Below, in pieces: positions 35,923 through 49,100 of a DNA stretch of 64,000 nucleotides. A model generated the notes under the pieces. The model saw only the letters and a list, made by a program, of their open reading frames with translations. It made no database searches and had not been told where the DNA came from. The position numbers and the translations under genes were made by a program. The stretch's first letter is position 1. Each line of letters opens with the position of its first letter. The stretch is from Deinandra increscens subsp. villosa (taxonomy: Eukaryota > Streptophyta > Magnoliopsida > Asterales > Asteraceae), in contig JBCNJP010000006.1 in assembly GCA_039602395.1 (NCBI GenBank), positions 63,521,775 to 63,585,774 of the forward strand, in the 5' to 3' direction.

Positions 35923-36420
35923 CTTTCAATTACTATAGGTTTTAGTACGGGTTGTTTGACTTGTTTGCTTTGAAGTCGAGGATCTCTTGGAAGGGATCTC
36001 TCTTTCCTATGGTTAGAGGTAAGATTTGCCTACATCCTTCTTCCCAGACTCTACTGATAGCCTTCTTTATGAGTGAGATATACTAAGTATGGTTGTTTAA
36101 TACTCGGTAAAAGTTGTTGTAAATCGTTGAAAATTATAAATAAACTTTGAAGATTATGTGTGTGTATAAGCTTTCAATTACTATAGGTTTTAGTACTGGT
36201 TGTTTGACTTGTTTGCTTTGAAGTCGAGGATCTCTTGGAAGCGATCTCTCTTTCCTATGGTTAGAGGATGGTTAGAGGTAAGGTTTGCCTACATCATCCT
36301 TCTCAGACTCTACTGATAGCCTTCTTTATGAGTGAGATCTACTATGTATGGTTGTTTAATACTCGGTAAAAGTTGTTATAAATCGTTGAAAATTATAAAT
36401 AAACTTTGAAGATTATGTGT
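35923..36420. repeat. Tandem duplication of about 249 bp
   Basis: The block starting CTTTCAATTACTATAGGTTT occurs at 35923 and again at about 36172, both ending in GAAGATTATGTGTGTGTATA. The second copy has a small extra GGTTAGAGGAT. The same arrangement exists at about 43003-43500. Confidence 0.8.
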
Positions 36421-36423
36421 GTG

Positions 36424-36479
<56 letters not shown>

Positions 36480-36483
<4 letters not shown>

Positions 36484-36656
36484 TAGGTTTAAATGAGAAC
36501 TTTTTGTTTTGAGAACTTTTGAGAACTAACTCTCAACCACAAATTTCAGGGGGGACCACTACAATTCATGGGAGGGGGGATACATGTAAATAAACTTGTG
36601 GCTCAAATTAGTTCTTTTTAGTTCTCAAATCAAATTGGTTCTCAAATGATCCTCTC

Positions 36657-36659
<3 letters not shown>
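36480..36659. mobile_element. MITE of the GGTTTAAATGAGAAC family, copy 1
   Basis: About 180 bp between (TA)n tracts. Left GGGTTAGGTTTAAATGAGAA; the complement of the right end is GGGAGAGGATCATTTGAGAA. Contains AACTCTCAACCACAAATTTC. A second copy lies at 43555-43733. Confidence 0.75.
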
Positions 36660-36699
<40 letters not shown>

Positions 36700-36703
<4 letters not shown>

Positions 36704-36890
36704 AAAGTTCATTGTAGACACCCTCATAAGTGTAGACATGTAGACACCCTATTTCACCATTAGATCTTTTGATCTAGTGGTTGTGATAATTTCATTTTTT
36801 CCTTTTTTTCCTTTTTCTAATTGTTCAGAGCATTTCACATGTGAAAAAGAGCTATTTCACATGTGAAAGTGTCTACAATGAACCTCACCC
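36700..36890. mobile_element. MITE of the GTTCATTGTAGACAC family, copy 2
   Basis: Starts GTGAAAAGTTCATTGTAGAC and ends GTCTACAATGAACCTCACCC, between TA tracts. It is followed at 36898-36938 by a truncated repeat of its own left end that runs into another TA tract. Confidence 0.8.
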
Positions 36891-36934
36891 TATATAGTGA
36901 AAAGTTCATTGTAGACACCCTCATAAGTGTAGAC

Positions 36935-36984
<50 letters not shown>

Positions 36985-37132
36985 GTGAGATCCACTAAAA
37001 ACAATTGTTCTGCTAAAAATATCTATTTTACTGATTTTGTTTGTAGTAGATTTATATTTTTTGTGTTGTATTTTATATTCAGTACAAAAAGTATAAATCC
37101 AATGCAAAAGAATGAGTAAAATAAGTGTTTTT

Positions 37133-37632
37133 NNNNNNNNNNNNNNNNNNNNNNNNNNNNNNNNNNNNNNNNNNNNNNNNNNNNNNNNNNNNNNNNNNNN
37201 NNNNNNNNNNNNNNNNNNNNNNNNNNNNNNNNNNNNNNNNNNNNNNNNNNNNNNNNNNNNNNNNNNNNNNNNNNNNNNNNNNNNNNNNNNNNNNNNNNNN
37301 NNNNNNNNNNNNNNNNNNNNNNNNNNNNNNNNNNNNNNNNNNNNNNNNNNNNNNNNNNNNNNNNNNNNNNNNNNNNNNNNNNNNNNNNNNNNNNNNNNNN
37401 NNNNNNNNNNNNNNNNNNNNNNNNNNNNNNNNNNNNNNNNNNNNNNNNNNNNNNNNNNNNNNNNNNNNNNNNNNNNNNNNNNNNNNNNNNNNNNNNNNNN
37501 NNNNNNNNNNNNNNNNNNNNNNNNNNNNNNNNNNNNNNNNNNNNNNNNNNNNNNNNNNNNNNNNNNNNNNNNNNNNNNNNNNNNNNNNNNNNNNNNNNNN
37601 NNNNNNNNNNNNNNNNNNNNNNNNNNNNNNNN
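37133..37632. other. Assembly gap (500 N)
   Basis: A round-number run of 500 N, which usually marks a scaffold join of unknown size. The ORFs drawn through it are meaningless. It separates the two copies of the 6.6-kb repeat exactly. Confidence 0.98.
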
Positions 37633-38204
37633 CTCGAGAACCTCCACGGTCATCTCGAAGCTTTACGGCCGTCTCAAATTTAAAAAAGAAAGTCTCGAAA
37701 CTCTACGGTCGTCTCAAGAACCTTCACGATCGTCTCGAGAAACTTCACTTTCGTCTCGAGAACCTCCACGGCCGTCTCGGAGCTCTACGGTCGTCTCGAA
37801 TTTAAAAAAAAAAAAGTTTCAAAACTCTACGATTGTCTCGAGAACCTTCACGGCCGTCTCGACAACCTCCACGGTCATCTCGAAGCTCTACAGTCGTCTC
37901 GATTTTTTTTTTTAAAGTCTCGAAACTCTACGGTCGTCTTGAGAACCTTCACGGTCGTCTCGAGAACCTCCACGATCGTCTTGAATTTATAAAAAAATTA
38001 GAGTCGCCTTGAGAACCTTCACGGTCGTTTCGAAACTCTATGGTCGTCGGCGACCGTATAGCGGTGGCTATTTTGAGGGAAGAAAAATCAAAGGTCCTTT
38101 TGGGGTAAATGATGGACAAAGTGGTTATTTTGGTTTTTTTCTCTATATTATTTCAATTTTAAATACAATTATATGTTACAATCTGTTTTGTTTCCTTCCA
38201 ACAG

Positions 38205-39457
38205 TTATATTTGCGACACCAGGAGTGATGGATTCTGTAAAGAAGGCACAAGAACAGAGTGCTTCTCAAGTAGTTTCACGTGCCTCAAAACTGTGCCAAC
38301 AACACATGGTTAGTCAAGAGTTTAAATTATTCGAATTTTAAGTTTTAGAACATAGATTTGAATTCCAAATCGATAATCTTCGAATCAAATTTTGAAATTT
38401 TCGAATCATATTAGAAAATTGAACACCCCAAGAGACACCCAAGAGACTGAACACCCCTAGATTTAGGGAACAAAAATTCCGACCGCATAATTATTGTGCA
38501 ACTGCCAATGATCCCCATCCCAAGTGGTTTAGGGGAGACCACGAAGACTTCATTAAAAATGGTGAGATCTTGGGTTTAAGTCTCACAACATGTGACAAAA
38601 ACTGTAGGGGATCCAGGTTAGACCAGAGAGTCTCATCACCTATGGTGGTTTCCTCCTGAGAGTGGTCTTCGGGTTGTGACTAATGGGGACATACTAATGT
38701 ACGAGCTTCTCCGCCTTCGGGGACGTGCCAGGATACAGCCCCAAGGTCCTATATTCATAATGGAGATGAGCGGGTGGAACAGTGGCCCTCAGTGATCCAA
38801 ATTTACCGTTAAGAAAAAGAAAAAAAAATAGGCGTGCAAGTGTATAATTGAAGTGATAAAAAACTAGTGATAGACTGATAGGTTTGCGAAAAACTGACTA
38901 CGGTATCTATTTTTCCTTCCGTAAACTTTTTTTCTTTTAGATATCTTTCATTTTAATTTCATACCGTTTTACATTTACGTATTAAATTTTTTTAATTTCT
39001 CTATTATTTTTGTTTAATGTCGTAGCTCAATTGTTTTGTATTTGTGTTTTCTTTACTTTGTGTTTTAGCAACGCAACTGTATTGTGTACACACCTTATTC
39101 TCGCGGTAACGCCCAAAAAGTAAAATATAGTTCGTCTCTAATTACTTATTTTGGTTGATAACTTGCATTAAAAGCAGATTAAAGGAGATGTGATGGTGAT
39201 TAGAGGGAACCCAAAGGAAATGATAGTTGAAGCTGCAGAGGACATGAATGCTGACCTCCTGGTTGTTGGAAGCCGAGGCCTTGGCCAAATCAAAAGGTAA
39301 AACTTAAAACTATAAACGGGTGTGATCATATTCATGAGACGACTAATCCGGATTTCGGTTTTGCAGGGCGTTTTTGGGGAGTGTTAGTGATTACTGTGTG
39401 CATCATGCTAAATGTCCGGTTCTTGTGGTACGCCCACCAAAATCATCCAACAAGTAA
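38205..39457 (+). pseudogene. USP exons 2-4, duplicate copy
   Basis: Exons 38205-38308, 39178-39296 and 39367-39457 match USP exons 2-4 of 29726-32378, with intact splice sites and stop. Exon 1 is missing because the copy begins after the gap within intron 1. Probably not a separate gene but the overlapping end of the neighbouring contig. Confidence 0.85.
38507..38829 (+). repeat. SINE in duplicate USP intron 2
   Basis: Same insertion as 31431-31748, carried by the duplication. It differs by a 3-bp indel (GGTGGAACAGTGG here, GGTGGAGTGG there). Confidence 0.65.
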
Positions 39458-39874
39458 ACTCCTCCTATATATCATGAGTTTTGGTTGTAGATATAGTGTC
39501 TAGAATGCAATAAAAAAATCCCACTTCTATGTTCCCATGTTCATTTGATTATAACTTTGTTTGTGTTACAAAATAGCATATCCACAGTTATTAAGTTGAT
39601 AGTTGCAGTTTCATAGTTTTATTATTGCAACTTGTTTATTTATTCCTCTTAGCTATTGGGGCCTTCTCATCATTATTCCTAAAGGCTAGACTCAGACTTT
39701 TTGGTTGTGGGATGATAGTTGAAATTGGATTCTAAACCTAAGTTATCTGTTTAAAAAACTCATAAAGCTTCTCAACTATGCTTCCATGGAATTATGGAAA
39801 TATACTCATCCAATTGCTTTACTCATATAACATTTCTACAAAAAATAACTTATAATCCAACAAACTCATCATGT

Positions 39875-42800
39875 TTACAAATTGTTCCTAGGCTTGGTAG
39901 TGAGTCCAAACCCAAATGGGTACAATGGGTCATAATGTTGGTCCCCAACATTCATTGGAAGTTGATCAACAGACTTGAACCAAGTATGTGCAAGCTTGCC
40001 TGTAAAACCATAGTCACCGAACAAAACATCCGTGACACCTTGACCCTCGGTTCCCGGAAGCCAGGCAGCCACAAGAGCGTCTATGGTTTTAATATACGGT
40101 TGCACGACCACAGGCCGACCAGTGATTAAGACCACCACACATTTCACTAAACTGCAAACATTCTTGATGGTGGTTGGTCCAGGCTCTGGGATTGTTAGAT
40201 TCATGTTGTCTCCAGATGTCTCGGCATACGGGAGCTCTCCCACAACGACAATCGCATAGTCAAACGTATATGACTTAACGAAATTCTCACTAGGATTCTC
40301 ATTGTATATCACTTGAGTTTTCGGGTCTACGGTTTTTTTCACAGCAGATAAGATTGTGGTGCCTGCAATTTAGTTCAAGACTTTAAAAAGATTAAAGGGT
40401 ATAGATCAAAGGGTTTGATATAAATCTTATGAAAGATCAAAAGGGTTTAGCTCAAGATTTTTTTAAAGATCAAAGGTGTAGTTCAAGATTTGAAAAAAGA
40501 TCAAAGGGTTTAGTTCCAAATTATAAATAATCAAAGGGGTTTGTTCATAATTGTAAAAAGATCAAAGGATTAGATTTGAAAAAAGAAAAACCATATGGTT
40601 TAAGTTCAAGAGTTTGAAAAGATCCCTGGGTTTCAAGATTTAAATGGACCACAAGATTTATTACAGGATTTATAAAGATCAAATGACTTGTTTCAAGAGT
40701 TCAAAAAGATCAAATATTTTAGTTCAAGATTGTAAAAAGATCCAAGGGCATAGCTCAAGATTTTAACAAGATGTGAGGTTTAGTTCAAGGTTAAAAAAAG
40801 GTTAAGAGGTTTTGGTCAAGATTTTAAATTTTCACATACTCAATTGATTCAGATGTTTCTATTTCTAGATTGTGATTATACCATCTGTAATATCTCCTGA
40901 AAGTCCTTGCCACTCAATTGTCCATCCACCACATTGATAACCAAGATTATCAGCATGAGACCCTGTAACTAGTATCTTCGAGGCTTTCTTCGAAAGTGGT
41001 AACAACGGCTTCGTTGAAAATTTACCCTTTTTCAATAAAACAAGTGATTTTCTCACAGCTTCCCTGGCTAGCTCTCTATGCTCCTGTTCACATTTGTGTT
41101 CAGAAATCAAATAAAGACCATATAAAAAAATAAAAGTTACTTTACCTTGCTTCCAAGGTACTTAGCCATGCTGTAATCGGCCAACGGGTTTTCAAACAGA
41201 CCCATAGTGAACTTGACCCTTAGAATCCTCTTAACCGCATCATCCACACGACTCATGGCTATGAACTTGTTCTTGACTAGGTAAGTTAGACCGTCAATAA
41301 ACTCGGTGTAATTATGTGGAATCATAAACTGCATACAACCAACATGTACAGTTAGCATTTTCTGGAGTAACTAATCAATCTTGTCAAATAAACTCACCAT
41401 ATCAATGCCAGCATTTATTCCAGCCATGATTGAATATGTATAGTTAGCATGTTCAGGAGTAGTTATCTTGTCAATCCCTTGCCAGTCTGATATAACAAAC
41501 CCCTAAAGTACCCAAAAAAAAAAACAAAAAAAAAAAAAATCCTACATGAGTTGCTTGTTATGTGTTATACAAGTATACAACACCTGATGTAACTAGAGAA
41601 GATGATACCCACCTTAAATTTGAGCCTGTTTTTAAGGAAATCAGTGACCAGAAGACGGTTGGCGTGCATTTTGACCGCATTCCAGCTGGAATACGAGGTC
41701 ATAATTGTGGCAACACCTTTGACTACAGCATCATAGTATGCAGTCATGTGTATGTCGAAGAACTCTTTCGGATCTATGATCGTGTCACCCTCATTCGTGC
41801 CCAGTTGAGTCCCTCCATCTCCCGCATAATGCTTAGCACATGCCGCTATCTTATCTCTGGTCAAAAATGGAATCAACACATATTATGGCCAAATAAAGAT
41901 CTTTTATACTGTTTTGCCTAAAAGACTTGACACTTTTTTAAAAGGAGAGAACTTTGGTTGAAAATATGTTTATTACTAGATACAAATCTACAATTACAAT
42001 CATGTTAAAGATTGTAGATTTGTCAAAATAGACATGTTGGATAGACATTTTGACTAAAAAAGTCAACTAAACTTACGGTCCACCAACGAAAGGAACACCC
42101 CTTCTTGACCCTGCAGGGATGTCTCCTTGCAAACCTGGTATGATCTCCGTCATTAACTTAACGATTTTGGGATCTTCACTATAACTCTCATAGCAACGAC
42201 CCCACCTCGGATCTCTGCATACCTGTTTAGGAAAAACTAAAATTATCCTAAAAGATTGAAGCTTTTTTGTGATAGCAGTATAATTGTGTTGTATTTTTTC
42301 AACTTACTGCAATACAAGGTGTAAAAGCATATTGTATGCCAGTTGCTCTAACTTCAAGTGCAGTTGCAGCTCCAATCTTCTTAACCAGAACTGGGTCCCT
42401 ATTTAGATTAGGTGTATAAGTAGTTAATATACACATATAACCGCCCTATGTGTCACATTAACAAGTAAATTCCAAGTTCTATTTTCAAGCTAATTTGGCT
42501 CAAGACTAGCTAGCTTACAATTATGATTTTCTACCAGATATGAGCTTGCATGTTGGCTTACATAAATTAAAAGTCTATCTTAACTACAACACTGATAAGA
42601 TCTACAACATCCACAGCCTTCCTCTTTAATTTCTCAGCTTCTTTAGTTAGCCGGCTTGTCGAGCCAAGAGCAAGCTTAAGATGTGAATGAGCCGAATTCG
42701 AGCTTAAAATTTTAGCTCGGTACAAGATTTCAAGACGAGCTAGTTCGTAGACCTTCGAGCTCCGCCTAACTCGGCTTTGAACTAAATTATAAATATCATA

Positions 42801-43502
42801 TATGTTCCTACAAACATCCTAAAGACTAAAGTTTATATATACACAAGCCAAGTTCTAAATATATATATAGGGACATGATCAAATAAAAATAGTGTTTTGC
42901 CTACAAATGTGACAAACACATATTTTACAGAATTTTTGAACTGGATTTATATATATATTTTTTTTACTTCAACATTTTATATTCTTTATTGTTATTGGTT
43001 GCTTTCAATTACTATAGGTTTTAGTAGGGGTTGTTTGACTTGTTTGCTTTGAAGTCGAGGATCTCTTGGAAGGGATCTCTCTTTCCTATGGTTAGAGGTA
43101 AGGTTTGCCTACATCCATCTTTCCAGACTCTACTGATAGCCTTCTTTATGAGTGAGATATACTAAGTATGGTTGTTTAATACTCGGTAAAAGTTGTTGTA
43201 AATCGTTGAAAATTATAAATAAACATTGAAGATTATGTGTGTGTATAAGCTTTCAATTACTATAGGTTTTAGTACTGGTTGTTTGACTTGTTTGCTTTGA
43301 AGTCGAGGATCTCTTGGAAGCGATCTCTCTTTCCTATGGTTAGAGGATGGTTAGAGGTAAGGTTTACCTACATCATCCTTCTCAGACTCTACTGATAGCC
43401 TTCTTTATGAGTGAGATCTACTATGTATGGTTGTTTAATACTCGATAAAAGTTGTTATAAATCGTTGAAAATTATAAATAAACTTTGAAGATTATGTGTG
43501 TG

Positions 43503-43558
<56 letters not shown>

Positions 43559-43730
43559 TAGGTTTAAATGAGAACTTTTTGTTTTGAGAACTTTTGAGAA
43601 CTAACTCTCAACCACAAATTTCAGGGGGGACCACTACAATTCATGGGAGGGGGGATACATGTAAATAAACTTGTGGCTCAAATTAGTTCTTTTTAGTTCT
43701 CAAATCAAATTGGTTCTCAAATGATCCTCT

Positions 43731-43777
<47 letters not shown>

Positions 43778-44008
43778 AAAGTTCATTGTAGACACCCTCA
43801 TAAGTGTAGACATGTAGACACCCTATTTCACCATTAGATCTTTTGATCTAGTGGTTGTGATAATTTCATTTTTTCCTTTTTTTCCTTTTTCTAATTGTTC
43901 AGAGCATTTCACATGTGAAAAAGAGCTATTTCACATGTGAAAGTGTCTACAATGAACCTCACCCTATATAGTGAAAAGTTCATTGTAGACACCCTCATAA
44001 GTGTAGAC

Positions 44009-44058
<50 letters not shown>

Positions 44059-44233
44059 GTGAGATCCACTAAAAACAATTGTTCTGCTAAAAATATCTAT
44101 TTTACTGATTTTGTTTGTAGTAGATTTATATTTTTTGTGTTGTATTTTATATTCAGTACAAAAAGTATAAATCCAATGCAAAAGAATGAGTAAAATAAGT
44201 GTTTTTTAGACAAAGTACTATATTTATTTGATC

Positions 44234-44302
<69 letters not shown>

Positions 44303-44529
44303 AAAGTTCATTGTAGACACCTTCATAAGTGTAGACAGGTAGACACCTTTTTTCACCATTAGATCTCTTGATCTAATGGTTATGATTACTTTTTTTTTTC
44401 TTTTATTTTTTTTTTCTCATTGTTCAGAAAATTTCACATGTGAAAACACATGTGAAATAAAGTAATTTCACATGTGAAATAGGGTGTCTACCTGTCTACA
44501 CTTATGGGGGTGTCTACAATGAACCTCAC

Positions 44530-44579
<50 letters not shown>

Positions 44580-46117
44580 CACATGTGAAGAGTACTAATT
44601 TACATGTAAAATAATAATTAATATATTATTAATTATCTTTGAACCAAACAACAAAAAAATTGGTTTTCTAAAAAGATAATAGGTTTTTAGATTCGTTCCT
44701 CAATTTCCATTTTTTCTTCTATATAACACCCATTTTTCTTCTATATAACACCCAGAAAATTGAGAAGTAGGGAACATATATATTTTCTTCTTTATAAAAT
44801 ATGATTCATATGTGGAGAGTGCTAGTTTATATGTATAAATAACATTAATTGAAAATTTCTAAAAACTAAACAACATAAATTTTTCGTTTTTAAAAGATAT
44901 GGTTTTTAAGATTGGTTCCCTACTTCCCTATATATAGGGTGGAGTTAGGATAGAATGTGGTAAAATATTAGAAAGTGTTTTAAGCCTTTATATTTAGTGA
45001 GTTTTAATTTTTACAAAATGAGTTTTATTTATTTTTAAATGTACCAAACTTGATGCGTATAATAGTGTTATAGTAAGTTTAAATTTTTACAATAGTGAAT
45101 TTAAATTTTTACAATGAGTTTGAATTTTTTACAATAGTGAGTTTTTTTGTTCTTTTTACAAAAGTGAGATTTAATTTTTTTACAATAATAAGTTTTAATT
45201 TATACGTACGCACCAAGTTTTTTTCTTAAACATTTCAAAAGGTATAACAATATTATACGAATCAAGTTCCGGGGAATAAATTAAATTTTAAATATATAAA
45301 GGCTCTAAGATTTTATCATTTTATGTTTTAACTTCTCCATACTTTATATATACATACACACACACACATACATATATATAGGGGGAGGTTCATGTAAAAA
45401 ACCGCATCTTTTTGTGAAAACCTAAAAACCAATATTAAAACCTTTATAACTTCTTCATACGTTAATATTTTTAAAAAGAATTGCACCAAAAATCTTAAAT
45501 TATGTTATCTTTAATTCTGGAAAAATAAAAAAAATGTTTCGTGGTTTTTTAATACTACACATGTGTACTACTAAAAAAATCATACTTGTAATATACATTA
45601 ATATTTTTTTTTAAAACCCATGAATCTTATAATGTTGTTATCTTTTCGTGGTTTTTTTTTAATAACGCACATGTGTAGTATTAAAAAAAAACTCCATACG
45701 TGCGATATACATTAATATTTAAAAAAAATTACACCATAAATCTTATATTTTTTGTTATCTTTAATTCTGAAAAATATTGTCGTTTTATAATTTTTTTTAA
45801 TACTATGCTACACATGTGTAGTATAACTATTAATTATAGTGCATATGTAGCATTGCCATTAGTACTATAAATATTTTAGTGTTTTTTATGTTTTTAACAT
45901 AAGAAGTATTTTTTCGCATGATACTTCCCCTTGTGTATAATACTAAAGATAATTCTGGACATGTGTAGTATAATTAATACTTATAGTTATTAAACAAATC
46001 ACAAAATATCAATTTCTTTTTCTGGAATTCAGGATTATGGAATTCTAAGATTTTTGATGCAATTTTTATTAAAGAATATTAGCGTGTGAAAAAATTATAA
46101 AGGTTTTAATATACCCT

Positions 46118-46155
<38 letters not shown>

Positions 46156-49100
46156 ATATATATATATATATATATATTTTCGGAAACTTTCACGATGATG
46201 TAGCAATGGAATTTTATAAAGTGGTACTTGTTTTTGTATATGAAAGATAATTTATTGAATTTGACTTATTATTTAATCTACTTATATAACATCATTACAT
46301 ATCAATGATCATTAAATAGATTGTTTACTTTTTTCATTTTTCATTAAAAGTATAATTTTAATTTCTTATTTAAAGGCATTATATAGAAAATGTCTAGAGA
46401 AGTTTTTTATATATGATATTTAAAATTCAGTTTAGATGTGTATAAAGTTGGCTTAGTACCAGAAGCCATGAAGACTAAGCTTTGATTTTTGTATTTTTTT
46501 TTTTTTGTCATTTATGTCATCTCATCGACAGAGGCGTCTCTGAGAAGCCCCAAAAATATTGGGGCTCTAAAGGAGTATAAAGAGTTGGCCACAAAAATAT
46601 AAACTTAATATCATATTGATGTTAAAATTACATTTAAACTTTAGTATATTGTAACTCGCTAGTGTGTGCTAACAATGAAGGCGCTAGTCACGCGTTGCAG
46701 CAGTGATCCGCCGATGACGAAACCTTAAATATCAAATCACAAATAAAAGGACATCAAAATGGCCAACATTTTAACAAAAAATGATCTGATATATATATAA
46801 TAATAATATACACGTAAACACGTCGATGTTAAACAAAAATAACAAATATATAAAATAAAAATGTAATAAACAATACATAAACACAAATATGTTAAAATAA
46901 AACTAAGGAAAACCAAATAAAAAAGGGAAAATGGAACTAAATAATCCTAAGTATTCGCTATTGGCTAGTAATAATCGTAACAATTTTTTTTTGTCCATCA
47001 GCAGTCTTATAAATTCAACCCGTTTTATATAATAATCTTTACGTCCACAAGTCTTGCCACCGTTAACATCTGCTTACGTGGATGTTTATGTGTCGGTTTT
47101 TAACCCCGCGACGTCAGCAGCTTATATGGCATCAACGATTTCCCCAATCCTTTTAAAACCCTAATTTCATACCATTTGCGTCTTCATCATCATCTTATCT
47201 TCTCAAACAAGTTCATCCTCTACATCATCGAGGAAAGCTAAAAATTTCAAGGTCGGATTGGATGGAAATGTCTACTGCCACAACGATTTACCAGCAATTT
47301 CACGGATTGCAGGAAGCCACACTATAAGACTAGGGGCGGATTTCTATGGATGCTCGCTATGGAATCCATTTATTGTAAGTGTTTCAATAATCCAGTCCCT
47401 TATTGATTAACTTTAACTCGCCCAATTTCTGTTTTGTAGAACAATGGATGCAACTTCTTTATGTGGAAAGATGAGGTTGACAAAGTGCTTGGTGGAGATT
47501 TGAAATTGACAATGCTTGAAGCTAAAAACAGGGAGTTGGAACTTGCAAAGATGATCTTGGAAGGAGATCATCTTTATTTTCACCAAGCACTTTAGCTTCC
47601 TCAATGATGTAAAAGATGATGTTGAGGATGAACTCATTTGAGAAGATAAGATGATGATGAGGATGATGATGATGATGACGCAAATGGTATGAAATTAGGG
47701 TTTTAAAAGGATTGGGGAAATCGTTGATGCCACATAAGCTGCTGACGGGGTTAAAAACCGGCACATAGACATCCACGTAAACAGATGTTAACGACGACAA
47801 GACTTGTGGACGGAAATATTATTATAAAAAATGGGGTAAATTTATAAGACTGCTGATGGACAAAAAAAATGTTAGGATTATTACTAGCCAATAGCGAATA
47901 CTTAGGATTATTTAGTTCCATTTTTCCAATAAAAAATGTAAAAGAAAGAAAGAAAAAAAATCACAAAAGGAAAAAATAGAATATAGAAAATGAAAAAAAA
48001 ATGTGAATATACTACTTGCAGGATCTGAACTTGAGACTCACTGATTTTACCACATGAATCTTCCCACCACACCACCAAACTCATTTGTAAATTTAATTGT
48101 CTTCGCACATATATACACGTATTTAAAAAATTATATAACATGTATAAAAATTTAAAAATTTTGAGCCTCACAAGAGACCAGACCCTAGACGGTCATCTTT
48201 CTCGCCCTACCCTGGGGCCGCCTCTACTCATCGGATCCTATCTATTATGAGCCTCACAAGAGACCAGACCCTAGACGGTCATCTTTCTCGCCCTACCCTA
48301 GGGCCGCCTCTACTCATCGGATCCTATCTATTAGAGGGAGAATATTATTTGCTTTGATCACGCCATGTGAGGAAAGAGACTTAGCGGTGTGTGTGTTCAA
48401 ATCACTGTTGATTCTGTCATAAATATATTTATGAGTAAAAATTAATATTAAAATGTATACCTAAATATTTATTCAAGAAATAAAAAAAAACATATATATA
48501 AATAACTAGTAGAAAACTGACGTAATACTGCGACGTCGACAATTTATAACAAGGTATTTATTTCTATATTTGAATGACAAATTTTATATTTTTTACTTAC
48601 TTTTTACTTTACTTATACAAATCATTAAAATTCGATTAGCATTCCATAAAATATTGTTTAAATTTAGGTTTTTCATTACTTTTTACTTTACTTATATAAA
48701 TCATTAAAATTCGATTATCATTTGATAATAGATAGTTCAAATTTAAGCTTTTTATTAGAAAACAATTTTAATTTCTTATTTAAAAACTATATACCTCTCA
48801 ACTCTTAATTTTTTTAACTAAATGATAAGTTTGTCATTTTTAATTTAAATATATTATAATATAATATAGTATAGATAAATGCTAAACTAATTTATGCAGA
48901 TTTCACAATTCAATCAGGAATAAACTGTGAACCAAACAATGTGGATTTTATAGAACTAGCCGACTTGCTTCTGTTTGGACGGCTCAGTCCGTTCAACTTT
49001 TTATGAACACCCTGCATGGAAATTAGTTGTGCCATAATATGATATAAAAATGTCATAGTGCCTTGCACATCAAGTAATGCAAGCTCAACATGGACCCATA

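Larger units (their letters stand above)
30557..37132. repeat. Segmental duplication, copy 1 (abuts the gap)
   Basis: Nearly identical, in the same orientation, to 37633-44206. It contains USP exons 2-4, GH3 exons 3-9, one SINE and two MITEs. Differences are a few SNPs, homopolymer changes and TA-tract lengths. It ends exactly at the first N of the gap. Confidence 0.95.
37633..44206. repeat. Segmental duplication, copy 2 (abuts the gap)
   Basis: Counterpart of 30557-37132, offset about 7,074-7,080 bp. It begins immediately after the gap inside the USP intron-1 minisatellite and continues beyond the point where copy 1 stops (past 44206) into unique sequence leading to GH3 exons 2 and 1. Confidence 0.95.

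Noticed and set aside
37112..37915. Long ORFs of more than 220 codons across the gap
   Set aside because: Most of their length is N; they are artefacts of translating the gap.
47413..47800. Minus-strand ORFs in the zf-GRF element
   Set aside because: They are antisense to the recognisable zf-GRF reading and to the MULE inverted repeat.
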